Below, piece by piece: positions 32,969 through 43,184 of a stretch of DNA of 64,000 nucleotides; positions within the stretch are counted from its first letter, which is position 1, and every line of letters starts with the position of its first letter. The translations under genes and the position numbers were made by a program. Source of the DNA: Phytophthora colocasiae. Taxonomy: Eukaryota > Oomycota > Peronosporomycetes > Peronosporales > Peronosporaceae. The stretch spans positions 372,001 to 436,000 of the forward strand of contig JAGKQI010000078.1 in assembly GCA_018806915.1 (NCBI GenBank), read 5' to 3'. The notes beneath the pieces were generated by a model. That model was not told the DNA's origin. It saw only the letters and a program-made list of their open reading frames with translations, and did no database searches.

Positions 32969-35134
32969 TTAAACCAGCGTATCTCTCCAACAACAACGCA
33001 CTGGCATCAAAGTGGTATACACTCTGGAACGTCTCGTGCTGAAATTCACCCAGTAAATCGGAGAAGAAATCGTTAAAGGTGGTTCCTCGCACACCATTTC
33101 TTCTCGAAGCACAGAAAAGCGCATGGGCGACCGCGTTCTCGAGTTCGTTCCCATCGTTACTAGCAGCATTCGTGTTACTATGGGAGGGAGAGCCCATTCC
33201 TGAGCGATACTCTTCAAAAATGAAAGCTGTTGAATATTCTTTATCATCGACAGAGTCGTAATACGCTGACCGCTTCCCACCGAGCACTGCCAGGTACAGC
33301 AGCACATCCTTCTCCACGACTGGAAATCGACAGGCTGTCCTCCAAGGGGTTGTTGTCTTTCTATACTGAAGGCGGCTTGATACATCCACATCAGTAATAT
33401 CTTGGTCGTCCAAGTTTGCAAAATGGCGATTCATGCCCGCAATCCCCACTTTTAATCTTTTCGCGGGACGTTTATCCGTGCTGTCATCACTGGAAGCTAA
33501 GCGCTTCAGACCAGAAAGTTCACTCATGCTGTCACCACCAGTAGCTGGATGCGTTCTATCAGGACTTTCAGTGCCGTAAACACATCCATCAAGAATCTTG
33601 AAATCAATAGCTTCACTGTTGGCATTGGCGTACGATAATGCCTTCATCTGTGCATGTCTTCCATGCGGAGTGCACATGAAAGCTTTCACCATCAGAAGCT
33701 TGGCATGTACAGCCTCGAACGCATTGTCTAGCAAGTCGGCCAACTCGAATGTTTCATTTCCAGCAACTTCCAGAACGAATTGTGTCACAGCGTCCACAAA
33801 ATACCGAGAAAACAGGCCGCGAGAATTCTTGGCAATGAGGTCCACGACCGAGTACAATTCTATCACCCTCTCCCATGCTTTTTGCTTCGCCGGATCCGAA
33901 AGGGGGATAGATTGATAAACTGGGAAACGAGGCACAACACTCATCCACCAGTCAGAGTCTATGCGACTGCGTTCTGACTGATTACATGTAACCAAGTTCG
34001 AGACCTTGGCGTTGGTACCCATAGCAACCACGACCAGCCCACAAGCACGAAATACATTCAGTTGAAACGCTGATACTCTCTTGTAATCCCTGGTTGGCGT
34101 CATTTCATCCAGAATGAAGAACGGTAACACTTTGCCATCTTTCTCCATTTGAGAAAGCACAGCTTTGACAGCTTCCCGATCACGCTTGGCTACTCGGAAC
34201 GTTTTGTTTACAACGCGGATCATCTGCGCGCCAACGTTGGCACGGAAACAGTACTCCAACAGTTCAATAATGAAGCCATACGTCCACAGTTCCTTCTTCA
34301 TGTAAATATCGGAATTGCAGAACAAAACCTCTTCTTCTTCTTCAGGGTTATCCACCTCATCCTTCTTGACCATCGAGTCGAAGGCATCCGCAATTGATGA
34401 GAAGTTCTCGTAGACGTGCTGATTCTGGCCCTGAAAACAATGAAGAGGCCAATAAAACCACGGTCGTGTACTTCCGTCGCCTCCTAAAGCAAACGCCAGC
34501 TGCGTCTTCCCCATTCCAGATGACCCCCCAACATAGAGAAAAGGTTTTGGATGTGGCTCCTTATAAATTTCGTCGATCTTGGTGAGAATCGGACCACAGT
34601 ACTGTTGGCAGTTGTTCTGGATCTCTACACCAAGTCTTTGGTAATACGCCAGCTCATCCGTGAGACTTGGAATTCGACTCTCGTGCACCACAATGGTAGT
34701 CAGGATACCTGGAACCACCACGAGTATGTGGATTTGATTCGCTTTCAGGTGTCCATGTCTTCCAGGCACTTAGAAATCAGATTCTCCCCCTGTAGCTCTT
34801 TGTCTTCATGTATTAGAGATTCGACGAGAGTAGTCTTCCCGCCCTTCTTCAGCTTCTCCACATCTTCGGAGTCGGAGTCGATCCACGCCCCGCCCTTCTT
34901 CGCCAGGAAGAGCTGTAGCTCATGAGCAGGAAACTGATAGTTTTTCTCGTTACTTATCGCCGTCTTCAACTTGCTCACCTTCGCATCATCGTTGATCTCC
35001 ATATCAAACGAGCTTCCCACCTGACCAACGATCACGCACTGTAGTGACAGCGTCAGCTTGTCCTCGCTGTTTTTTTCTTGGAGATTCTTATAGAGCTCAG
35101 ATATTTTACGCAGCAGTTCCGCCTCGTTTTCCAT

Positions 35135-35293
35135 CCTTCTTTATTACTACTGTAGTATTACCGATTATTATCGTGCGGAATCCTTGGAATGAAGATGCGA
35201 CTAAGGCAGGTAGTGAGTGACTAATACCGACCAAACATAATTCTTCCCCACTTCCTCCCTCATTCCAAAATCCTTCGCCTCTTTATAAGAAAG
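35135..35293. promoter_or_regulatory. Divergent CRN promoter spacer, A/B junction
   Basis: 159 bp between two head-to-head CRN starts. Toward the plus gene lies CTCATTCCAAAATCC (35259-35273), close to the oomycete initiator consensus, 20 bp before the ATG. Toward the minus gene lies TCTTCATTCCAAGGA (minus strand, 35181-35195), about 47 bp before its ATG. The whole segment is the exact reverse complement of 62047-62205. Confidence 0.7.
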
Positions 35294-37951
35294 ATGGAGA
35301 ACGAGGCGGAACTTCTGCGTAAAATATCTGAGCTCTATAAGAAGCTCCAAGAAGAAACCAACGTGGGAAAGCTGACTCTGCTTTGCGGCCTGGTTGGTGC
35401 TCAAGGGTCCCTGTTTTCTGTCAAGATTGGTGCGAATGAGATTGTGGACGACTTGAAGACGGCGATAAGTAACGAGAAGAAGTATCAGTTTCCTGCTCAT
35501 GAGCTACAGCTCTTCCTGGCGAAGAAGGGTGGGGCGTGGATTGAGTCCGACTCCGAAGATGTGAAGAAGCTGAAGAAGGGCGGGAAGACTACTCTCGTCG
35601 AATCTCTAATACATGAAGAGAAAGAGCTACAGGGGGAGTATCCGATTTCTGAGTACCTGGAAGACATGGACACTCCGAAAGCGAATCAAATCCACATACT
35701 CGTGGTGGTTCCGGGTATCCTGACTACCATTGTGGTGCACGAGAGTCGAATTCCAAGTCTCACGGATGAGCTGGCGTATTACCAAAGACTTGGTGTAGAG
35801 ATCCAGAACAATTGCCAACAGTACTGTGGTCCGATTCTCACCAAGATCGACGAAATTTATAAGGAGCCACATCCAAAACCTTTTCTCTATGTTGGGGGGT
35901 CATCTGGAATGGGGAAGACGCAGCTGGCGTTTGCTTTAGGAGGCGACGGAAGTACACGACCGTGGTTTTATTGGCCTCTTCATTGTTTTCAGGGCCAGAA
36001 TCAGCACGTCTACGAGAACTTCTCATCAATTGCGGATGCCTTCGACTCGATGGTCAAGAAGGATGAGGTGGATAACCCTGAAGAAGAAGAAGAGGTTTTG
36101 TCCTGCAATTCCGATATTTACATGAAGAAGGAACTGTGGACGTATGGCTTCATTATTGAACTGTTGGAGTACTGTTCCCGTGCTAAGGTTGGCGCGCAGA
36201 TGATCCGCGTTGTAAACAAAACGTTCCGAGTAGCCAAGCGTGATCGGGAAGCTGTCAAAGCTGTGCTTTGTCAAATGGAGAAAGATGGAAAAGTGTTACC
36301 GTTCTTCATTCTGGATGAAATGACGCCAACCAGGGAGAGATTATCAGCGTTTCAACTGAATGTATTTCGTGCTTGTGGGCTGGTCGTGGTTGCTATGGGT
36401 ACCAACGCCAAGGTCTCGAACTTGGTTACATGTAATCAGTCAGAACGAAGTCGCATAGACTCTGACTGGTGGATGAGTGTTGTGCCTCGTTTCCCAGCTT
36501 ATCAATCTATCCCCCTTTCGGATCCGGCGAAGCAAAAAGCATGGGAGAGGGTGATAGAATTGTACTCGGTCGTGGACCTCATTGCCAAGAATTCTCGTGG
36601 TTTGTTTTCTCGGTATTTTGTGGACGCTGTGACACAATTCGTTCTGGAAGTTGCTGGAAATGAAACATTCGAGTTGGCCGACTTGCTAGACAATGCGTTC
36701 GAGGCTATACATGCCAAGCTTCTGATGGTGAAAGGTTTCATGTGCACTCCGCATGGGAGACATGCACAGATGAAGGCATTATCGTACGCCAATGCCAACA
36801 GTGAAGCTATTGATTTCAAGATTCTTGATGGATGTGTTTACGGCACTGAAAGTCCTGATAGAACGCATCCAGCTACTGGTGGTGACAGCATGAGTGAACT
36901 TTCTGGTCTGAAGCGCTTAGCTTCCAGTGATGACAGCACGGATAAACGTCCCGCGAAAAGATTAAAAGTGGGGATTGCGGGCATGAATCGCCATTTTGCA
37001 AACTTGGACGACCAAGATATTACTGATGTGGATGTATCAAGCCGCCTTCAGTATAGAAAGACAACAACCCCTTGGAGGACAGCCTGTCGATTTCCAGTCA
37101 TTGAGAAGGATGTGCTGCTGTACCTGGCAGTGCTCGGTGGGAAGCGGTCAGCGTATTACGACTCTGTCGATGATAAAGAATATTCAACAGCTTTCATTTT
37201 TGAAGAGTATCGCTCAGGAATGGGCTCTCCCTCCCATACTAACACGAACGCTGCTAGTAACGATGGAAACGAACTCGAGAACGCGGTCGCCCATGCGCTT
37301 TTCTGTGCTTCGAGAAGAAATGGTGTGCGAGGAACCACCTTTAACGATTTCTTCTCCGATTTACTGGGTGAATTTCAGCACGAGACGTTCCAGAGTGTAT
37401 ACAACTTTGATGCCAGTGCGTTGTTGTTGGAGAGATACGCTGGTTTAAAGCAAAAGTTCGCAGGTATGTCGATCCCGTTTTTGGGTCCGCTTAACGCGGA
37501 ATGGCCGGAATATCTTGTTGGCCTCAACGGTGACGGTCGCAATGCCTGCAACTTCGGTCATCTTTTTTGCACTCAGAACTTCGAGAGATTGGATTGTTAC
37601 GTGATGGTCCCTGGAGATACCAATCCACTGTTCATTTGTGAATATAAACATTGGGAAATGAAACTTGACAGTGGTGCGCTGAAGAAAATCATCGAGGGTT
37701 TGAATTGTGAGTGTACAGAGCCTGAAAAGGAGGGTGGTCAGCGAAAGCTAAAGTGGAAAAAGTGGGATCTTGCGCTCGTCTTTTGCCAGGAGCTCACTCA
37801 TTTTCAGCAGGATAGCATAAGTGGTTGGAAGTCGCCTGGTCTTGGTATCGTCACGATCGATTGCAACACTGGGGTGGTGAAGTGGATTGTCGACCCTGTA
37901 GCTGGGGAGAAATTGGCAATTGTGCTTCAGATAGGGATTGTGCTATCTTGA
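35294..37951 (+). CDS. Crinkler (CRN) effector: NTPase plus PD-(D/E)xK nuclease, intact
   Basis: A single exon of 885 residues. Header 1-130 of the EETNVGK type with LQLFLAK (71-77); IHILVVVP 133-140. Walker A GGSSGMGKT (201-209), Walker B FFILDE (337-342), VVVAMGT (364-370). Basic KRPAKRLK (551-558), a possible nuclear signal. Nuclease core with E661 (in NELENAVAHAL), D767 and E783-x-K785 (in CEYKHW). Members of this CRN class are thought to be delivered into host cells and act in the nucleus; that is family knowledge, not visible here. It shares a divergent promoter with the minus-strand CRN. Relative to the others it has a unique GEYPISEYLED segment before HILVVVP. Confidence 0.92.
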   Translation: MENEAELLRKISELYKKLQEETNVGKLTLLCGLVGAQGSLFSVKIGANEIVDDLKTAISNEKKYQFPAHELQLFLAKKGGAWIESDSEDVKKLKKGGKTTLVESLIHEEKELQGEYPISEYLEDMDTPKANQIHILVVVPGILTTIVVHESRIPSLTDELAYYQRLGVEIQNNCQQYCGPILTKIDEIYKEPHPKPFLYVGGSSGMGKTQLAFALGGDGSTRPWFYWPLHCFQGQNQHVYENFSSIADAFDSMVKKDEVDNPEEEEEVLSCNSDIYMKKELWTYGFIIELLEYCSRAKVGAQMIRVVNKTFRVAKRDREAVKAVLCQMEKDGKVLPFFILDEMTPTRERLSAFQLNVFRACGLVVVAMGTNAKVSNLVTCNQSERSRIDSDWWMSVVPRFPAYQSIPLSDPAKQKAWERVIELYSVVDLIAKNSRGLFSRYFVDAVTQFVLEVAGNETFELADLLDNAFEAIHAKLLMVKGFMCTPHGRHAQMKALSYANANSEAIDFKILDGCVYGTESPDRTHPATGGDSMSELSGLKRLASSDDSTDKRPAKRLKVGIAGMNRHFANLDDQDITDVDVSSRLQYRKTTTPWRTACRFPVIEKDVLLYLAVLGGKRSAYYDSVDDKEYSTAFIFEEYRSGMGSPSHTNTNAASNDGNELENAVAHALFCASRRNGVRGTTFNDFFSDLLGEFQHETFQSVYNFDASALLLERYAGLKQKFAGMSIPFLGPLNAEWPEYLVGLNGDGRNACNFGHLFCTQNFERLDCYVMVPGDTNPLFICEYKHWEMKLDSGALKKIIEGLNCECTEPEKEGGQRKLKWKKWDLALVFCQELTHFQQDSISGWKSPGLGIVTIDCNTGVVKWIVDPVAGEKLAIVLQIGIVLS

Positions 37952-38152
37952 AAGTTTCTACTGTGGGCAGTTATGGTGGGGAGATACGTATGTCAACAAA
38001 AAAACTTTCACGTCATCACCTTTGAGAATGTCCATGGGAGGTTTTAAACGACTTTTTTAATTAATTGCGAGCAGTGATTGCGTTTTAGGTTTTATGGCTG
38101 AAGAAGAAATGTGGCGAAATTGAAGACTCAAATAGAAAAATACTTTCATTTT
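37952..38152. other. CRN 3' flank, unit B
   Basis: Near-identical to 9771-9971. No gene seen; probably the CRN 3' UTR. Confidence 0.5.
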
Positions 38153-38295
38153 GTGGAACAACAGCTAAAATCAAGAAAACTCGTCTCGTACTGGTATTGA
38201 TATGGAAACCATTTCATTCTCTTGGATAATTCTGTAAGTTTTGGGAACCCAAGAATAGTGAGAATAGTTTTTCAAAAAAAATATACGCTTCCACG
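38153..38295 (-). pseudogene. Remnant of the ankyrin gene 5' end, unit B
   Basis: Same two-block remnant as at 9972-10114, with the same internal deletion. The deletion therefore happened before the unit was duplicated. Confidence 0.8.
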
Positions 38296-41095
38296 ATGCA
38301 CGGACCTCCATTAGCTTCTGAATCACCGAGGACGATCGTATCAGCGAGAACGTACAGTGACGGAAGTAGAATAGGAACTACCCGTGGATCGTCAGCACCT
38401 CATCGTAAACTTCGTCAGGAATTATCCTACCCAGCTACAGCTCAATGGGCCTTCTTGACGTCTATCGATTGTCGTCAATATCGAAGTATTCTACCTTCCA
38501 GACCTTCTACAGCTCGAGCAACTTCATCGGAACCTACAAAACTACCGAAACGACCTGCTACTGGTCGAAGAATCAAGAGTCAACTTCGTCATGAGCAAAT
38601 GGAAGTTCTTACACCAAGAACAGCCGTTGTAGCGATACAAGAAGCTGTTAAACGAGAAGGAAACCAGGATCAGTATGTGAATCCACTTATTGGGAGAAGT
38701 GTAGAGCCTCGAGGTCAACTTGGTCGTGGAAGGAGCAGAGAAGGAGTAGAAAGCAAAACGCTTGAGCTTTTATCCAGAGCTCGAGCAATTTCTACCATGA
38801 ACGCTACGGAACGTCTTCGAGTGAAAGCTTTTCAAGCACGAGCTAACGGCGAATATGATCAAGCTATTAAGTTTTACAAGAGTTTATCCACTGCAAGACC
38901 TAGTGAGATCGAGGCGAAATTCCCATTTAGCTGTTTGTCTGGAACGAACTGGTCAATTTAATGCCGCGTTGTCAACGTACAAACAAGTTTTGAAACTTGC
39001 AGGGGGGCAACACGCTTTCGCGTATTATAACATGGGCAATTTGTGTATGCGGTTTGAGAAAATATCCAAAGCAATCGAGTATTTTACACGAGCGATTGAA
39101 ACGAGTAAAGGAGATTCCAGTGGGAGTAATTTATCGAGTCCAGGGTCAACTCCAGTTGTATTTTACCGACAACGAGCAGCAGCATATCGAAAGAGTGGTG
39201 ACTTTGAGAAAGCAGCGAAAGATTACGTTATGGTACAAAAGAATGCGGGAGTGGAATGTCCTACAACTTTAACAGACGACACTTCACTGTACATGTACAC
39301 AGCCGAATCGCTGTATCAAACTGTTCAGCGCGCAGCTTCTCCAAAGAAATTAACTCCTCAAGTTGAGAAAGAAGAGGAAGAACTGAAGGAATTAGATGTT
39401 GAGCCACCTGGTCAGGACTGGGAAGACCCAGAAAGCTCAAAAGCTGAAGATGCACTGACAGTTTGGACTCTTCAACGGATTTCAGAGATTGGTAGACTCC
39501 CACCAGTTGAGAGAAGCGACAGTGATCTGCAGTATCTGGCAGATTTCATGCAGAAACGATTCTCTGTTTGTGCTGTTCTACATCCGAAAGTGTGTGAACT
39601 TCTGTGTCGTGAACTCATTTTAAGTCCCGAAGATGCTCTCCCAGCTCGAACGCCAATCTTTATGGAGGATGAAGATGAAGAAGATACGAATGACCACACG
39701 ATTTACTTTATTTTTCAAGGCAGAGTGGCTATTTCCAAGACTGCAGGGAGAATGTTTCAGTCAAAACAGCAAAAAGAGGCCAATAACGACAAATGTGAGC
39801 AGGAAGAGAATTGGGAGCCACCCTGGCAGACGCAACTGGATACGATCTGTGTAAACTGGAAACAGTCGCAATTGGAGCTTTGTGAACTCGAACATGGAGA
39901 GGTTTTCGGCCATCAAGGGAGATTTACAAGAGCTCAAAGGTGGGATTTTATACTCTGTATCGTATTTTGTCCCTTCAAAGGTAATTAAAACTTACGTGTG
40001 TGTTATGTAGAACGTACTCAGCCGTAACGGTGACATCTTCTATGATCGGAGCTCTTTCGTGGTATCATTGGAGTCAAGTTGAACATGCTCAACGTGAAGC
40101 AGAGGTGAGACTTGGATATTATAATCATTATCCACTAAAACTGACCTTGAATTCTTCATTTCCAGCGAGAGCGTGCCGCTAGATTCTTAATTATGACTCC
40201 AGCCTTTCATGGTATATCCGAAGCAGATATTGGCAAAGTTGCCTGCCGAGTACGTTCATAATTCTTGCTTCTGGATCGTTTTTTTTTTCTTACAATGTTT
40301 TATTAGGCCTCATTTATCAAAGTCATCGGCTCGAAAGCTGTCTGTTGTGAAGGGCAATCTGTCGATGGTCTTCTTATCGTTCGAGAGGGGGAACTCTGCC
40401 AATTCTCGCCTTGTGGACTAAAATCTCCTCCAGATATGTCCATCTCTTTTTCTCTTAGTGGAGCTCTCTCTGAACCACAAAGTGCTCGTGCTTTTTTCAT
40501 TCAACTCGAGACCGCAGGAGATCCACTGAGTTTCTTACGCGTCAATGAAGCTTACCACGGGTTTCTTCCTCAAAACTACGTGAAATCCAAGCAGAGAGAG
40601 CTGTTACGGATGATAAAATCTCGATCCAAAAAGGTCAGCAATGCCCGACGAACAAGTGTCGCGATCAACTGTATTGGCACTGGCAAAGGGACTTCCAAGC
40701 CGGAACCAGTGGCGATGGCTGTACGTCGTGGTGAATGTGTCTGTATCTCTTCCGCGTGGGTTCCTCCTCGTCAATCTCGACAGGAAACAAAGGCGATTTG
40801 TGGCGTCGCGTGTGCAAAAGCAACGTTAGTGTCGGTCGCTACAGCTGAGCTGTTGTTTTTATCGTCTAAGGATCTACTATTGGGGTTATCGGTTGAAAGC
40901 CGCTCGCAATTACACCGCAACTTGCAGGAGATTGCGTTAATGGACAGCAAGAGGAAATACCTGACGAATTTACGCGCGCCTAGACCTCCTGGTGGGAGGA
41001 AAACCTCGAATTTACTGGAACAGTTCGTGCGGGATACTCACTGGAGTAAATTCAAGGAAGAACTTGTGGAGAATGTACTACGAGGCCGTACGTGA
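38296..41095 (+). pseudogene. TPR-CNBD gene, unit B copy, frameshifted
   Basis: Same exon layout as the intact copy: exon 1 to 39939, then 40011-40104, 40166-40249 and 40307-41095, all with conserved splice sites. One extra C in the TTCCC run at 38921-38924 shifts the frame after EIEAKF and ends the protein about 12 codons later, inside the TPR region. Downstream sequence otherwise stays open and close to unit A, with a few in-frame differences such as a 15-bp deletion near 39787. The frameshift looks recent. Confidence 0.85.
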
Positions 41096-41732
41096 CCCAG
41101 TTACGGCGAAGAATAGCAGATTTACGATGGACTTTCAAAACGCAAATACGTGTTAGCTCCGACTAATCAGAGACAATGAATGGATAGTTACGCGGTGGTC
41201 AAATATCACAAGAAACCATGGAGAATGGATGAACTACTGGTTAAATGTGGGAACTGAAAGCTGCCAGCACATCCATTTCGACAATTAGGAAGCAATTTCT
41301 AACTACGGGATCGGAAAAATTATGTTGGAAGCACAAAACGAAGAGATTCTACTACAAATCGAAATCCTACAATCGGTATTACAATTTGGTACATGAAAAG
41401 AAGCCAAACTTGACATCCTTTCGACAAATTCTGTGCGGTCCAATGGGTTAAACCAGCATAACAGTCCATGCACACGTGATGCGACTAACTCAACGACGAG
41501 AAACGAAGAAGTACCAATTCGAGATGCTACTCTACCTCATGACATCAGCAGGTCAAATTCGGAAAGAACCATAAAAAAAGGCGACTTTAATAAATCGTCT
41601 AACTCTTTCTTGATCGAAATCAGTGATCCGGAAATGGTGTATAAGGATGTTAATTCAGCATTCTGAATAACAATCCAATATTACGAACAGAGCGACTATC
41701 CAGCACCAAGTGATGCTTGTACGAGAGCTTCA
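41096..41732. other. Downstream flank of TPR-CNBD, unit B
   Basis: A plus-strand 77-codon frame (41433-41666, with ISDPEMVYKDVNSAF at its end) is open here but broken in unit A by a 4-bp deletion. I do not recognise it and cannot support it as a gene. Confidence 0.35.
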
Positions 41733-41737
41733 GCATC

Positions 41738-41994
41738 TGTTGCTGGGGTAGACTTTAGCGCTTGGTAGAAGGACGTTGTAGAGATGCTGTAAAAGAAGAA
41801 GTAAGATTAATTTGCTTAGAACCGCTGAGGTTCATTAGATTCTAGTATCAAGTAGCCAAAGTTCCTGTGTAGAACTTCAGCTACCAGTCATTTACTTTAC
41901 ATGTTTTACATATTGGAGTCACAAGTACCGTGTCCCTTCAGTATGAGATTGTAGAGGGAACGGTGAGGTTGCTCAGACGAGCCTAACCCCAACA
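41738..41994 (-). repeat. Copia LTR (3'), unit B
   Basis: 257 bp, TG...CA. It shares the left-LTR variants with 13573-13828. Confidence 0.95.
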
Positions 41995-42236
41995 GCCTCC
42001 CTGGCTCGTCATCAGGTCTTATTCGCACTGTTTTTGGAAAGTTACGGAATTGTAGAGTCAGCCAAGATGTCAAGGACGCGAAATCGTGCTGTGCAAAATC
42101 ATCGCAAGCATGCGTGTACACTGCCGACATCTCTCATTCTCTGTCTTCTCACGTCCCGCCACATTCAGTCTCCATCAGGTCCGAACGCGTGCAAACTGGT
42201 CCAGAGCTCTGTAATAACACGCCAGCTCCAGCCAGG

Positions 42237-43184
42237 ATGCCGCGGTCGGCCTTGATGGTGCCTGTAGCGTTTGGAGGCGTCGTTCAGTCGCTAGAGAAGC
42301 AATTGCCGGATTTGCACGACATCGTACGGCCTGCGCAACTTCCATCGACAGCGTCACCATCTCGACTCCGGTGGCGGTGTCTCACACCCCTCAGCCTCAG
42401 CTAGAACAGCAGATATTGCACCCTAGAAGGAGTCTTCGCCCACGAAGTTTAACCAAAATCAATGTGCCAGCATATTCAGAACGCCCAAATCAACCTTCAA
42501 ATCGCAGGAAGCCCCGTAAAGCCGCGCAAACAGTGCCAACCTGGAAAGTTGCGTATATCAAAGATCGTGTGACTACAGCATCAGGACAGGTTCTCTACAG
42601 AGTACTATGGCGAAAGAGCACCCAAGAACGTGGGAGCCACGGAGATGCTCACGGCTGATGGCTTCAGTGATGCATTGGCCATTGTGGACGAATGGGTCGG
42701 TGCAGGACGGAAGGAGGACTTCTTCCAATTTGTATCTGAGAAGTACCCATCCGTGGCAGGTGCAAATCCTTCAGGTACCTGCTTTTTTCTTGCTTTACAG
42801 CAGGCGTTAGTACTGGTTGGTGACTCTCGAGGCGTAGAAGATGCAGATATTCAAGAATTCATTGCACGCTCAGCTGAACTCGACCAAGATGTTTTTCGTG
42901 GGGTCCCCTGGCGTGTATTTAGGGCTTTTATTGCTCAGGTGCGCTTACGAGGGTCTGAGCTCTCACTGGTCGATATTGAGTGCAATTGGCATCGAACTGG
43001 CCATCGTGGTGTTGCTGCAATTGAGAGGTTGCCTCTTGAGGAGGGCTTCTATTTGGTTGCTGCCAGTAATTCTATGGTGGTTGGGCATGCATTTGTCCTG
43101 CATGTTGCAAGTAGTCAATATACCGTGTACGACGGAACATTAGGCGGCCTCTGCGGTCTTACGGCGAATGGATCGACCGATTAA
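42237..43184 (+). pseudogene. Antisense accessory gene of the Copia, unit B: chromodomain-like plus cysteine-peptidase-like
   Basis: The less damaged copy. The chromodomain-like block (WKVAYIKDRV...YRVLW, about 42541-42609) ends in another frame as AKEHPRTWEP. From about 42630 one frame stays open for 184 codons to 43184. It contains PSGTCFFLALQQAL, FYLVAASNS, GHAFVLHV and TVYDG, a Cys ... His ... Asp order like papain-fold peptidases. That catalytic reading is an inference from spacing. Two frame changes (near 42370 and 42610-42650) are shared with unit A, so they are old or mark introns that I could not place. It lies opposite to pol. Confidence 0.55.

Larger units (their letters stand above)
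29020..35134 (-). pseudogene. CRN effector (NTPase-nuclease type), unit A minus copy, split by piggyBac 2 and frameshifted
   Basis: The minus-strand CRN starts at ATG 35134 with the EKNSEDK-type header (LQLFLAK). It continues through the P-loop (GGSSGMGKT), FFILDE, the basic KRPAKRLK stretch and the nuclease core (NELENAV, FICEYKHW), and stops at 29020. Two lesions: a 1-bp deletion near 34747, just before the HILVVVP motif, brings TGA into frame; and a 3.4-kb piggyBac lies in TTAA 29523-29526, inside the codons for GLKQKF. The insertion is absent from every other CRN copy here. Confidence 0.9.
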
